From assembly GCA_030151635.1 (NCBI GenBank), contig JASLDF010000012.1:1-28514 (forward strand): a stretch of 28,514 nucleotides of DNA, read 5' to 3'. The DNA comes from Bacteroides sp. Lineage in GTDB: Bacteria; Bacteroidota; Bacteroidia; Bacteroidales; Bacteroidaceae. The notes under the pieces were generated by a model. It saw only the letters and a list, made by a program, of their open reading frames with translations. It was not told where the DNA came from and did no database searches. This document shows positions 7,450 through 15,027 of this stretch, piece after piece. The stretch's first letter is position 1. Each line of letters starts with the position of its first letter. Made by a program: the position numbers and the translations under genes.

Positions 7450-7784
7450 AAAAGAATATCTATTTAGTACTTTGTATTGCTGTAATAGCAGTTTTTGCAG
7501 CAGGTTGTAGGGCAGCAGTTTATACAGCGCATTCTGGACATGAAGACGTTTCTTATCTTCAATTTGTAAGTTCTTCAATTTCCGGTAAAACGGTTCAAGT
7601 GACTTTAGATGGAGATACTTCTTTTCCTGCAAAAGTAAACAAAGAGAAGAAATCCTATTCAAAGCCGGATCTTTATACCATTAAACCTGGTAAAAGAAGT
7701 GTTCGAGTAGAAGTGGGGGGGCGTATTATTTATGATCAGGACATTTTTGTGTCTCAACAATCAACAAAAGTTATTCGATTATGA
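7446..7784 (+). CDS. Small lipoprotein, possible PEGA-like beta domain
   Basis: The protein has 112 residues with a clear lipobox (FAAGC, Cys21). I do not recognise the family. The mature part (VQVTLDGDTSFPAKVNKEKK, then LYTIKPGKRSVRVEVGGRII) reads as a small beta-sandwich. The TIKPGKRSVRVEV stretch resembles PEGA-type domains, which follow the pattern 'pG.h.v.v...G'. It is the only member of the operon that is not clearly CsgG, DUF4810 or DUF799. ATGA overlaps on both sides tie its translation to its neighbours, so it probably belongs to the same complex. Export to the outer membrane is likely; any function is inference. Confidence 0.75.
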   Translation: MKKNIYLVLCIAVIAVFAAGCRAAVYTAHSGHEDVSYLQFVSSSISGKTVQVTLDGDTSFPAKVNKEKKSYSKPDLYTIKPGKRSVRVEVGGRIIYDQDIFVSQQSTKVIRL

Positions 7785-8134
7785 TAAAGAAGATATTAGG
7801 CTTGTGTCTTATTGTCGGAGGCTTGTCATCTTGTGGCTCATCTTCGCCACAAATGTACACATGGTATAATTATAACGATGCAGCGTATAGTTATATGAAG
7901 AACCAAACGGAAAACTCGGAGGTTAATTTACTTGCTGCTTACAATAAGACCATTGATAAACAAAAAGGAACTCGTGGTGTAGTACCTCCAGGTATCTATG
8001 CAGAAAAGGGATACCTACTGATTAAATCTGGTAAAACTGAAGAGGGAGTAGCCTATCTAAAAAAAGAAGTAGAGCTTTATCCTGAATCGGAAAAGTTTGT
8101 AGGTAAAATCATTAAACAATACGAAGAAGAATGA
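7781..8134 (+). CDS. DUF4810 family lipoprotein, copy 1
   Basis: The 117-residue protein has a lipobox (LSSC, Cys18). The DUF4810 hallmarks are MYTWYNYNDAAYSYMKN, the central VPPGIYAEKGYLLIKSGK and the TPR-like end EGVAYLKKEVELYPESEKF. In proteobacteria this family sits next to CsgG-like and DUF799 (GNA1162) lipoproteins. The same trio is here, suggesting a conserved outer-membrane complex. The helical hairpin in the second half probably mediates protein contacts. Four-base overlaps link it to the genes on both sides. A second copy of about half-identical sequence lies at 8801-9169. Confidence 0.85.
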   Translation: MIKKILGLCLIVGGLSSCGSSSPQMYTWYNYNDAAYSYMKNQTENSEVNLLAAYNKTIDKQKGTRGVVPPGIYAEKGYLLIKSGKTEEGVAYLKKEVELYPESEKFVGKIIKQYEEE

Positions 8135-8796
8135 AGAAGATATTATTAATTGTCCTGGCATTGCCTTTGTTCTTGACTTCTTGCATGTCCAGTAAGTCAA
8201 GCCTAACACGTTCTGCTCGTTATGAAAAAATGTATGAGGAGCAACCAATTTCAATAATGATCATGCCTCCTATCAATCATACCAACAATGTGGCTGCAAA
8301 AGAATATCTATACACAACATTATATCAACCACTTTGTGATTTAGGTTATTATGTGTTTGCACCCTACATGACTCTAGATGTATTGCAACAAGAAAGTGCT
8401 TACGATAGTGATCAGTTTTTAGAAGGTGATTTATCTAAGTTCAAGGAATATATTGGTGCAGATGCCGTTCTTTTTACCATTGTAAATAAATGGAACAAAG
8501 GAATGTCATCTATACACACAAATATTGAGTATCGTTTGGTATCGACCCAAACAAATGAAGTATTATATAACCACGTGGGTGATATTACATTAGACTTATC
8601 TACCAATAATGGTGGATTATTTGGTCTGATAGCAGATGCAATTGTTACTGCTGCAACACCTATTGTAACATCAGCTCGGAATTGCAATGCCTATGTGTTA
8701 AGTGATTTGCCGCGTGGCAAGTATAGTGAACATCACCTAAAAGATCAAGAGTTTGGTGCACAACCTCTTAATATGAGTGCTACTATAAAAAAATAG
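8131..8796 (+). CDS. DUF799 (GNA1162-like) lipoprotein, copy 1
   Basis: The 221-residue protein has a lipobox (LTSC, Cys18) and the DUF799 core: ISIMIMPPINHTNNVAAKEY, split by family as IMPPINHTNNVAAKEY, then LGYYVFAPYMTLDVLQQES, FKEYIGADAVLFTIVNKWNK and LSDLPRGKYSEHH near the end. Neisseria GNA1162, the best-known member, is a surface-associated lipoprotein with a fold similar to TolB N-terminal or CsgG-like domains. A structural role beside CsgG is likely. It overlaps copy 1 of DUF4810 by four bases. Four bases separate it from copy 2 of DUF4810. Confidence 0.87.
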   Translation: MKKILLIVLALPLFLTSCMSSKSSLTRSARYEKMYEEQPISIMIMPPINHTNNVAAKEYLYTTLYQPLCDLGYYVFAPYMTLDVLQQESAYDSDQFLEGDLSKFKEYIGADAVLFTIVNKWNKGMSSIHTNIEYRLVSTQTNEVLYNHVGDITLDLSTNNGGLFGLIADAIVTAATPIVTSARNCNAYVLSDLPRGKYSEHHLKDQEFGAQPLNMSATIKK

Positions 8797-8800
8797 TTTC

Positions 8801-9169
8801 ATGAAGTTTAAGCTTGTGTTATTGTTGGCTATAACAGTTCTATGTGGAGCTTGTGCAAGTTCTAAGTACAAGTCTCCATATAGGCAATACGCTTGGCATG
8901 GCTTTGAAAATAAATATTATCAGTTTGTAAAGAATCGTACAGAAGCTTCTGAATTAGAATACCACGATCGTATAGATGCCATTTTATCTAGTCGTAAAAA
9001 AGGCAAAACCAAGCGTGTACCGCCAGGAATATATGCCGAGAAAGGGATGATATTAGTGAAGAGTGGACATCCGGATGTAGCAATTCGCTATTTTAAAAAA
9101 GAGGCCGACTTATATCCAGAATCTAAAGTGCTTATGGAACACTTAATATATCGTTATGAAAAGCAATAA
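8801..9169 (+). CDS. DUF4810 family lipoprotein, copy 2
   Basis: The 122-residue protein has a lipobox (LCGAC, Cys18) and the same motifs as copy 1: YAWHGFENKYYQFVKNRTE, VPPGIYAEKGMILVKSGH and AIRYFKKEADLYPESK. The central VPPGIYAEKG is identical in both copies, while the region before it differs and is slightly longer and more basic (SSRKKGKTK). This copy starts the second DUF4810-DUF799 pair, which looks like a tandem duplication followed by divergence. It overlaps the following gene by 14 bp. Confidence 0.85.
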   Translation: MKFKLVLLLAITVLCGACASSKYKSPYRQYAWHGFENKYYQFVKNRTEASELEYHDRIDAILSSRKKGKTKRVPPGIYAEKGMILVKSGHPDVAIRYFKKEADLYPESKVLMEHLIYRYEKQ

Positions 9170-9818
9170 TTCACTGATCATAGTATTTAGTTTTGTCTTT
9201 ATTTTGTTTGGGACTAGAAGTATTGCTCAAGATAATCAATCTGTTCGGAACGATATCTACGCTTCTTTTTTCGATGAGAATCCTACTTCAATCTTAATCA
9301 TGCCTCCAATTAATAATACGACCAATGTAAGTGCTAAAGAGTATTTTTATACTTCTATTTATCAGTTTTTATTGGAACGTGGATATTATGTTTTTGCCCC
9401 AGAGTTATCATTGTCATTGTTGCAAGAAGAGAGTGCGAATGATGCTGAACTTTTTATTGATGGAAATCTAGAAAAGTTTAGAGAGATATTTGGAGCTGAT
9501 GCATTATTATTTACGACTATTAATGAATGGAATAAGTGGGGAAGTGGAATAAAAGTGAAAATTAAGTATGAGTTACGGTCTGCTAGGACAAGTGATATAT
9601 TATACAAGAGTTCTGTGAAATATGTATTAGATACAAAGGTGATGAATTATGGAGAGATTGATGAAGAATCTGATATAATGGTGGAATCATTATTGACACT
9701 TACCGCCTTATTTGCAAACTCAGTTTCTAAATTAGCTACTCCAACACTTAATGCAGCCTTAAAAGCGAATCGTTTAGCTTTTAGAGAATTGCCCAGAGGT
9801 AAGTATTATGTAGAGTAA
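9156..9818 (+). CDS. DUF799 family protein, copy 2, without lipobox
   Basis: The 220-residue paralogue of the protein at 8131 shares SILIMPPINNTTNVSAKEY, RGYYVFAPELSLSLLQEES, FREIFGADALLFTTINEWNK and ELPRGKYYVE. The signal peptide ends at RSIAQ with no Cys, so the product should be a soluble or otherwise attached periplasmic protein rather than a lipoprotein. Copy 1 keeps the lipobox. The C-terminal 15 residues of copy 1 are absent here. It is the last gene of the operon and is followed by a strong shared terminator. The ATG at 9156 is supported by the signal peptide that follows it. Confidence 0.85.
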   Translation: MKSNNSLIIVFSFVFILFGTRSIAQDNQSVRNDIYASFFDENPTSILIMPPINNTTNVSAKEYFYTSIYQFLLERGYYVFAPELSLSLLQEESANDAELFIDGNLEKFREIFGADALLFTTINEWNKWGSGIKVKIKYELRSARTSDILYKSSVKYVLDTKVMNYGEIDEESDIMVESLLTLTALFANSVSKLATPTLNAALKANRLAFRELPRGKYYVE

Positions 9819-9848
9819 TTTTAATCAAGAGGTTTAGTATAAAAATAG

Positions 9849-9879
9849 AAAAGGAGGAACACTTAGTTCCTCCTTTTTA
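9849..9879. terminator. Bidirectional terminator between convergent operons
   Basis: AAAAGGAGGAAC (9849-9860) and GTTCCTCCTTTT (9866-9877) form a perfect 12-bp stem with a 5-nt loop. T-runs follow on both strands. It can end both the CsgG operon (plus) and the GH92 gene (minus, stop at 9900). Confidence 0.9.
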
Positions 9880-9899
9880 GTATCTATAAGTTTCTACAA

Positions 9900-12242
9900 T
9901 TATTTAGGTTGATTACCTAGTTCTACTTTTAATGTTCCACCATTAACTAGCGTAGAATATGGAAGTCGAAGAGAAGTATCTTCCTTACCATTAATAAATG
10001 CATTTTGAACATATACATTTTCTTTCGAATTGTTAGTAGTTTCAATCACGAAGTCATTCTTTCGAACAGCTTTGGGCAGTGAAATAGTAACTTTATCAAA
10101 CAATGGGCTACCTACTTGGAATTCTGCATTTGGAGCAGTTAAACCTTTAATGTCGAAGATACCCATACTCGACAATACATACCAAGCACCCAATTGACCT
10201 TGGTCTTCATCTTGTCCATAACCATAACCATGAATAGCTTCTGTACCGTAGAACTCATCACAAATGGCTCTAACCCATTTTTGAGAAAGGTCTGCTCTAT
10301 CCGAGAAGTTAAATAACCATGAAATATGAAGGTTAGGCTGATTGCCGTGATTGTACAATCCTTCTACGCCAGCAAAAGCATCTACAGTGTCACCACCTCC
10401 AAATATACTTTGTTGAGAAATAGTGAAAATACTATCCAGACGATTATTAAATTCATCTTTACCAACAGCGGCTACTAACTCATCAATATCATGTGGCACA
10501 TAGAATGTATATTGCCATGCATTCCCTTCTTGGAATCCAATCCATGGTTTAGCTGGATCAAACTCTTTGATAAAGTTTTCATGCTCATCTTTAGGACGCA
10601 TAAATTTAACACTAGGATCGTACACTTTTTCCCACCCCTTTGAAAGACTCATTAGTTGATTGTAGTCTTCCGTTTTATTCAGTGCTTTTGCAAATTGTGC
10701 AACTGCATAGCTGCTGAAAGAATACTCCAACGTATGAGAAGTACCGAATGAAGAACCTTCTGTAGTCAATTCTTCCATACCCGGCTTACTTACTACGTAA
10801 GGAGCATATCCACGCTCTACGAATGCTTTAACATCCATTTTACCAGCACCAGGAATTCTATTTCTCCACTCCAGTTCGTTTTTACGTGCAGCCTCATAAG
10901 CTAGGTTAATATCATAATTACGGATACCAATGTTATAGGCAGAGGCAATAGCAAGACCAGTGAAGTTTGTACCCACCCCAGAAACATATTTGCTCGTTGC
11001 AATACCGTCACCTAACCAACCTGCATCTTTAAACACCAACAGTTGACTTTGAATCCAATCGTTAAAATATTCAGGATAAGCAATAGCCCATAGTTGAGTC
11101 AAGTTCCAATATCCACCCCAGATTGCATCAGTGTTGTAGTGATTGTGTACAGGTTTTCCGGCAGCATCTAGTTCTATTTGTCCATTTGTGCCATCATTCT
11201 TTGGATATGCACCATTCACATCACTAGCTAATCCACGACCTAAAATGGCATGGAATAAACCAGTGTAGAATTTAACTTTATCAGTCTCATTTTTACCTTC
11301 TACTTTGATGCGGCCCAGTTGCTCATTCCATATTTCATGGGCACGAGTTTTAGCAGCATCAAAAGTCATATCTTTCGCCTCGCTATCTAAGTTTAGTCTA
11401 GCATTTTCTACAGATGTATAAGAAAGACCTACTTTAATAACAACTGCATCGCCTTCTTCTGTATTATATGTAACATATGCACCAGCACCAACACCAGTGG
11501 CTACATTTGAATTTGCTGATATAGTTTCATCAACAAAGGTTCCGTGTGCATTAGGTTCTTTATCAAGTACAGCAGAGAAATACATAGTAACAACTGCATC
11601 AGCTTGATATTTTTTTACGTATTCTGGTTTTGTGGTTACAAATCCTTCAATACGGTCTTTGCCAACAAATTCTACTTTAGAATCTACTGCCGCACCACTT
11701 TCTCCTAATCTATTACCAATGTTGAAAATGATATTAGCTTGGTCTGATTTAGGAAACGTATATTTGTGAAAACCTACACGCTCGGTAGCAGTAAGCTCAG
11801 CTTTTACTTTGTAATCTTTTAAAAGCACAGAGTAGTAACCAGCAGTAGCGTATTCATCTTGATCATCAAATCGTGATCTATATCCTTCATCCGGATTTTC
11901 TAAAGTTCCCGGTTTAACTTGTAGTTCACCTGTTGTTGGAGCAAAAACAATACCTCCTACTTGAAATTCATGAAGGTTAGCAAACCCCTCAATCGAAGTG
12001 TGTCTGCCATCATACCCAACAGCTTCCCATCCCCATCTATTTCCGTAGCTACCATCTGTTGATGGTGCAACTTTTGCCATACCAAAGGGCAGAGCAGCAG
12101 GGGTGTAGAAAAACCAACGGCTGTGTGCAGTACCAATGTTAGGATCAACATACTTCGTTAAATCTTCTTTCTGTACAACATCATTTGTACAACTAAAAAG
12201 AGCTAATGTTAGTAATAAAAAATAGTTTTTTAAGTTCTTCAT
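9900..12242 (-). CDS. GH92 family alpha-mannosidase, lipoprotein
   Basis: The 780-residue protein has a lipobox (LFSC, Cys18). GH92 enzymes are calcium-dependent exo-alpha-mannosidases that invert configuration and trim high-mannose N-glycans. Family motifs include YVDPNIGTAHS (31-41), EGNAWQYTFYVPHD (572-585; the Glu is, from memory, the catalytic acid), GNQPNLHISWLFN (633-645) and GYGQDEDQGQLGAWYVLSS (674-692). The Asp pair D678/D680 fits the paired base-candidate aspartates of characterised GH92 enzymes. The more usual LWDTFRT-type motif is replaced by IWGGYWNLTQLW (374-385), so this belongs to a divergent subgroup and the linkage preference is open. It lies at the end of the PUL but behind a terminator, with a possible own promoter. 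Confidence 0.92.
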   Translation of the reverse strand: MKNLKNYFLLLTLALFSCTNDVVQKEDLTKYVDPNIGTAHSRWFFYTPAALPFGMAKVAPSTDGSYGNRWGWEAVGYDGRHTSIEGFANLHEFQVGGIVFAPTTGELQVKPGTLENPDEGYRSRFDDQDEYATAGYYSVLLKDYKVKAELTATERVGFHKYTFPKSDQANIIFNIGNRLGESGAAVDSKVEFVGKDRIEGFVTTKPEYVKKYQADAVVTMYFSAVLDKEPNAHGTFVDETISANSNVATGVGAGAYVTYNTEEGDAVVIKVGLSYTSVENARLNLDSEAKDMTFDAAKTRAHEIWNEQLGRIKVEGKNETDKVKFYTGLFHAILGRGLASDVNGAYPKNDGTNGQIELDAAGKPVHNHYNTDAIWGGYWNLTQLWAIAYPEYFNDWIQSQLLVFKDAGWLGDGIATSKYVSGVGTNFTGLAIASAYNIGIRNYDINLAYEAARKNELEWRNRIPGAGKMDVKAFVERGYAPYVVSKPGMEELTTEGSSFGTSHTLEYSFSSYAVAQFAKALNKTEDYNQLMSLSKGWEKVYDPSVKFMRPKDEHENFIKEFDPAKPWIGFQEGNAWQYTFYVPHDIDELVAAVGKDEFNNRLDSIFTISQQSIFGGGDTVDAFAGVEGLYNHGNQPNLHISWLFNFSDRADLSQKWVRAICDEFYGTEAIHGYGYGQDEDQGQLGAWYVLSSMGIFDIKGLTAPNAEFQVGSPLFDKVTISLPKAVRKNDFVIETTNNSKENVYVQNAFINGKEDTSLRLPYSTLVNGGTLKVELGNQPK

Positions 12243-12321
12243 TTTGTTACGTTAATTAGTTCGTCCCTATCTCACAGTAGGGAGTTTTAAGATTGCCTTA
12301 CTTAGAAAATTTCGGGCTGTG

Positions 12322-12329
12322 TAAATATA
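12322..12329 (-). promoter_or_regulatory. Possible -7 box for the GH92 gene
   Basis: The minus strand reads TATATTTA, one base off TAnnTTTG, about 80 bp upstream of the ATG at 12242. No good -33 box was seen. It is listed because the terminator at 12404 implies that GH92 needs its own start or read-through. Confidence 0.3.
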
Positions 12330-12403
12330 CTCATTATTTTAGAGTTATTTTATTTAAAAGTTACCCTGTTTATGCTAAAAAAGTCTATAAAAAGTGGTAA
12401 AAT

Positions 12404-12437
12404 AAATATGCAGTACCTTAGTAGGTACTGCATATTT
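12404..12437 (-). terminator. Strong terminator inside the PUL, before GH92
   Basis: AAATATGCAGTACC (12404-12417) and GGTACTGCATATTT (12424-12437) make a perfect 14-bp stem with a 6-nt loop. On the minus strand a T-rich run (ATTTATTTTACC, overlapping the stem end) follows. It lies 26 bp past the stop of the gene at 12464-13486. Confidence 0.8.
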
Positions 12438-12463
12438 GAAATTAGTTTTATCTCTTAAATTAT

Positions 12464-13486
12464 TTAAGCTTTAGCTTTAATGACCATATATCCGAATCTT
12501 AATACATCTTCCTCATCAATATACGAGAATGCCACGTACATAAGATCCTCATTGATTTTGAAAATATTTAAGTAAGCTAGATCAACTTTTTCTTCTACTG
12601 TGATTCCACCAATGTTTGTAACATCAATTTGTCCACCTTCAATGATTCCAGCTTTTCTTTCACCCTTAAAGTAAATATTTAGAGAAGAGTCACCTTCTCC
12701 CCACCAATCAGAGTACGATACACTAAGGGTGTTGTCTAATTCTTCTGATTGTTTGGTTTTAAAAGAAGTACCATATCCAGCTTGGTAGTCGTTAAACATA
12801 AAGGTTTCTCTAGATATTTGCTCAAATCCTTTTAGAACATTATCTGGGTAAGGTATAACTGTTGTAGTTAATGAAATTTCAAGTTCGTAGGTAACACCTA
12901 GATTATCAGTTACTATAACTGTAGCTTCACCTCCTTTAGTTACCGATGGACTGTATAGTTTCAGCGTGTTGTTCGTTATTGATGCTTGAATAATCTCTTC
13001 ATCGCTAGATTCAGCTGCATATCCACCATTACCAAAACTAATATTATATGTTTTGTTTAATTCAGCTCCTTGAGGGATTTCAAGGCTAATTTTTGCGTCT
13101 TTAATGTTGTCTATTATAATCTTTTCTACACGAACATAAACATCTATGGTTGCAACTTCTACCAATTTGTCTGTTACAATCACTTTCGTTTTTCCAATTG
13201 CTTTCCCTGAAATTATAATATTATTTTCTTCAACATTATATTCACAATCTGCTACATTTTTGTCCACAATAAATACACTATAATCGCCATTACCTGCTAA
13301 AATTTTAACAGATTGACTTTCTATATCTTCTGCTTCTGGATCAAAATTGAAGTTGACTTCATATTTTTCTAAGTCTAGTTTATTTAGATTTAGTACAACT
13401 TCGTCTTTATCACTACTGCAGCTTGTTACTAGTAAGATGAAGCTAAGTAGTATAAATGAGAATATTGATTTTTTATGTGTTTTCAT
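12464..13486 (-). CDS. Unknown PUL lipoprotein, probable surface glycan-binding protein
   Basis: The 340-residue protein has a lipobox (LVTSC, Cys23). I do not recognise a named family. Residues about 35-120 and 125-210 look like two Ig/BIG2-like beta domains. Each has an 'NxxSFGNGGYAAES...IIQASITNN' or 'ILAGNGDYSVF...IIISGKAIGKTKVIVTD' rhythm, given here as GNGDYSVF, GKAIGKTKVIVTD and GNGGYAAES. The C-terminal 120 residues are rich in Trp, Tyr and Gly (SDWWGEGDSSLNIYFKGERK). Its position after the endoglycosidase in the PUL fits a surface glycan-binding protein. A hairpin precedes the gene and a terminator follows it. Confidence 0.7.
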   Translation of the reverse strand: MKTHKKSIFSFILLSFILLVTSCSSDKDEVVLNLNKLDLEKYEVNFNFDPEAEDIESQSVKILAGNGDYSVFIVDKNVADCEYNVEENNIIISGKAIGKTKVIVTDKLVEVATIDVYVRVEKIIIDNIKDAKISLEIPQGAELNKTYNISFGNGGYAAESSDEEIIQASITNNTLKLYSPSVTKGGEATVIVTDNLGVTYELEISLTTTVIPYPDNVLKGFEQISRETFMFNDYQAGYGTSFKTKQSEELDNTLSVSYSDWWGEGDSSLNIYFKGERKAGIIEGGQIDVTNIGGITVEEKVDLAYLNIFKINEDLMYVAFSYIDEEDVLRFGYMVIKAKA

Positions 13487-13508
13487 AAAATTGTTTTATT
13501 TATAGTTA

Positions 13509-13536
13509 GTAGAACTAACCGATTGGCTAGTTCTAC
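13509..13536 (-). other. Intercistronic hairpin between endoglycosidase and unknown lipoprotein genes
   Basis: GTAGAACTAACC (13509-13520) and GGCTAGTTCTAC (13525-13536) pair over 12 bp (one mismatch on the plus strand becomes G-U in the minus-strand RNA), with a 4-nt loop. It lies 19 bp after the endoglycosidase stop. No T-run follows on the minus strand, so a role in mRNA stability or processing is more likely than termination. Confidence 0.55.
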
Positions 13537-13555
13537 AAAAATCGATTTAATCAAA

Positions 13556-15010
13556 TCACCAGTCTTTGCTATAGAAAGGTTTATTTACGACCAATTCATC
13601 ATCAAAAAATTCTTTAGCAATTGCTTGCATTGATTGCAGCTGAGAGGAGTAATTTCTTCTTGTAGGGTCCATTGCGAAAATCATATGACCACCATATCCT
13701 TGAGTACGAATTCTAGTTAAACTGTTAGGGCTTGTAATAAGGTTTCTACCATTGTTATATTCTTGTGAATAAACAGCCCATTGACTATTTTTAATATCAC
13801 CATACGATCCAGATGCGTAACCTCCGTAGTCATCAATTGCCCAGTCAATGTAATCACTTGGTTTAACACCATCTACATTACTTAAACGACTCGTTGATCC
13901 AAAAGCATAAACTGCATTCATTTTGTCAGGCATTGCTTTTTTAGTTTCATATACCAATCTAGATTGATTTCCATATGTAAACCCTGGAAGATTATCTTCA
14001 TTTGATTTAGAATACTCGTCATCCCAGAAAATACCATCTAAGTTATAAGCATCGCATACAGCTTTCAATTCTTGAGCAAACGCTCTAGCTGTATCATCTG
14101 CAAGGCTACTAACGCCTGCAACGTCATGATTACCTAGAATACCAAGCAATACTTTTATACCTCTATCTTGAAGAGGTTTCAAATATTTCTCTTTATTATC
14201 AAGTAAATGTTGAACATTTGGGTTGTTGTGATTGAACACACGCCCTGTTTCTGCATTATAATTAATATTGCCAGAGAATAGAATAACAATGTCTACTAAT
14301 GGTTTACCTGTTTTCTTTAAAGTGAATGATAGGTTGTTCAATGGGTTAGTGTCATTGACCTCCATACAGCTTATAATTTTGATAGCAGGACCAGTAATAT
14401 TACCTTCACTATCTGTATAGGGTGGTTTTGTAGCATCAGGAAGCTTTGTTAAATCTCTTACGTAGATAAAATAACCTGCTGCTTTACCAACTTTAATTGA
14501 TTCAGAGCTACTTCTAGTTTTTTCTTCACCACCTAGCAACTTAGCTGAAAGTGGAATTACGTAGGTAATGTCTGAATCTAAGTCTGAGCTAGACTTAATA
14601 AGTACCTCTAGTGCCGAAGACTTTTGCTCAGTACTATTAATTACAACTTTACCATCATTCGACAGTGTAAGAAATTCTTCAGGAAAAGGAATGTACTTTG
14701 TACCTTTAACTTCATTGTATCGAGATAAACTTTCTACGTCATAATAATACTCTGCCTCAACTGTTTTTGAAGTTGGTTTAGTCAGGCTCAAGAAAAGTTC
14801 AGCTTTATTTTCATCACGGAATTCGACGAAATAGTTGCTTGCTTTATTATTCGAGTTAACTGTAAATGCTACAGGTTGATTTGTAACTACATGGTGTTCC
14901 TCATTAACAGGGCTAGCCATGATATCATCATTATCGCAGCTACTAAATAGTATTCCAGAGAAAACTAACGATGCTGCAAAAAGCTTATATATGTTTTTAA
15001 AATTTGTCAT
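13556..15010 (-). CDS. GH18 endo-beta-N-acetylglucosaminidase with N-terminal DUF1735 domain
   Basis: The 484-residue lipoprotein (lipobox FSSC, Cys25) has a DUF1735 (BT_3987-like) beta domain at about 45-165, followed by a GH18 barrel at about 208-465. The catalytic strand reads LDGIFWDDEYS, with Glu332 as acid and Asp325/Asp330 in place. This is the form known from EndoH/EndoF1-type enzymes that cut the chitobiose core of N-glycans. Other barrel strands are seen at KVLLGILGNHDVAG and MIFAMDPTRRN. A surface location is expected, where it would release oligomannose from glycoproteins for SusCD import. The gene lies 17 bp after the LamG-type gene. The assignment to high-mannose glycans comes from locus similarity, not from the sequence itself. 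Confidence 0.92.
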   Translation of the reverse strand: MTNFKNIYKLFAASLVFSGILFSSCDNDDIMASPVNEEHHVVTNQPVAFTVNSNNKASNYFVEFRDENKAELFLSLTKPTSKTVEAEYYYDVESLSRYNEVKGTKYIPFPEEFLTLSNDGKVVINSTEQKSSALEVLIKSSSDLDSDITYVIPLSAKLLGGEEKTRSSSESIKVGKAAGYFIYVRDLTKLPDATKPPYTDSEGNITGPAIKIISCMEVNDTNPLNNLSFTLKKTGKPLVDIVILFSGNINYNAETGRVFNHNNPNVQHLLDNKEKYLKPLQDRGIKVLLGILGNHDVAGVSSLADDTARAFAQELKAVCDAYNLDGIFWDDEYSKSNEDNLPGFTYGNQSRLVYETKKAMPDKMNAVYAFGSTSRLSNVDGVKPSDYIDWAIDDYGGYASGSYGDIKNSQWAVYSQEYNNGRNLITSPNSLTRIRTQGYGGHMIFAMDPTRRNYSSQLQSMQAIAKEFFDDELVVNKPFYSKDW

Positions 15011-15027
15011 AGTGCTTTAAATATTAG

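Noticed and set aside
7096..7662. 188-residue minus-strand frame
   Set aside because: It lies antisense to the CsgG-family and small lipoprotein genes, which are well supported.
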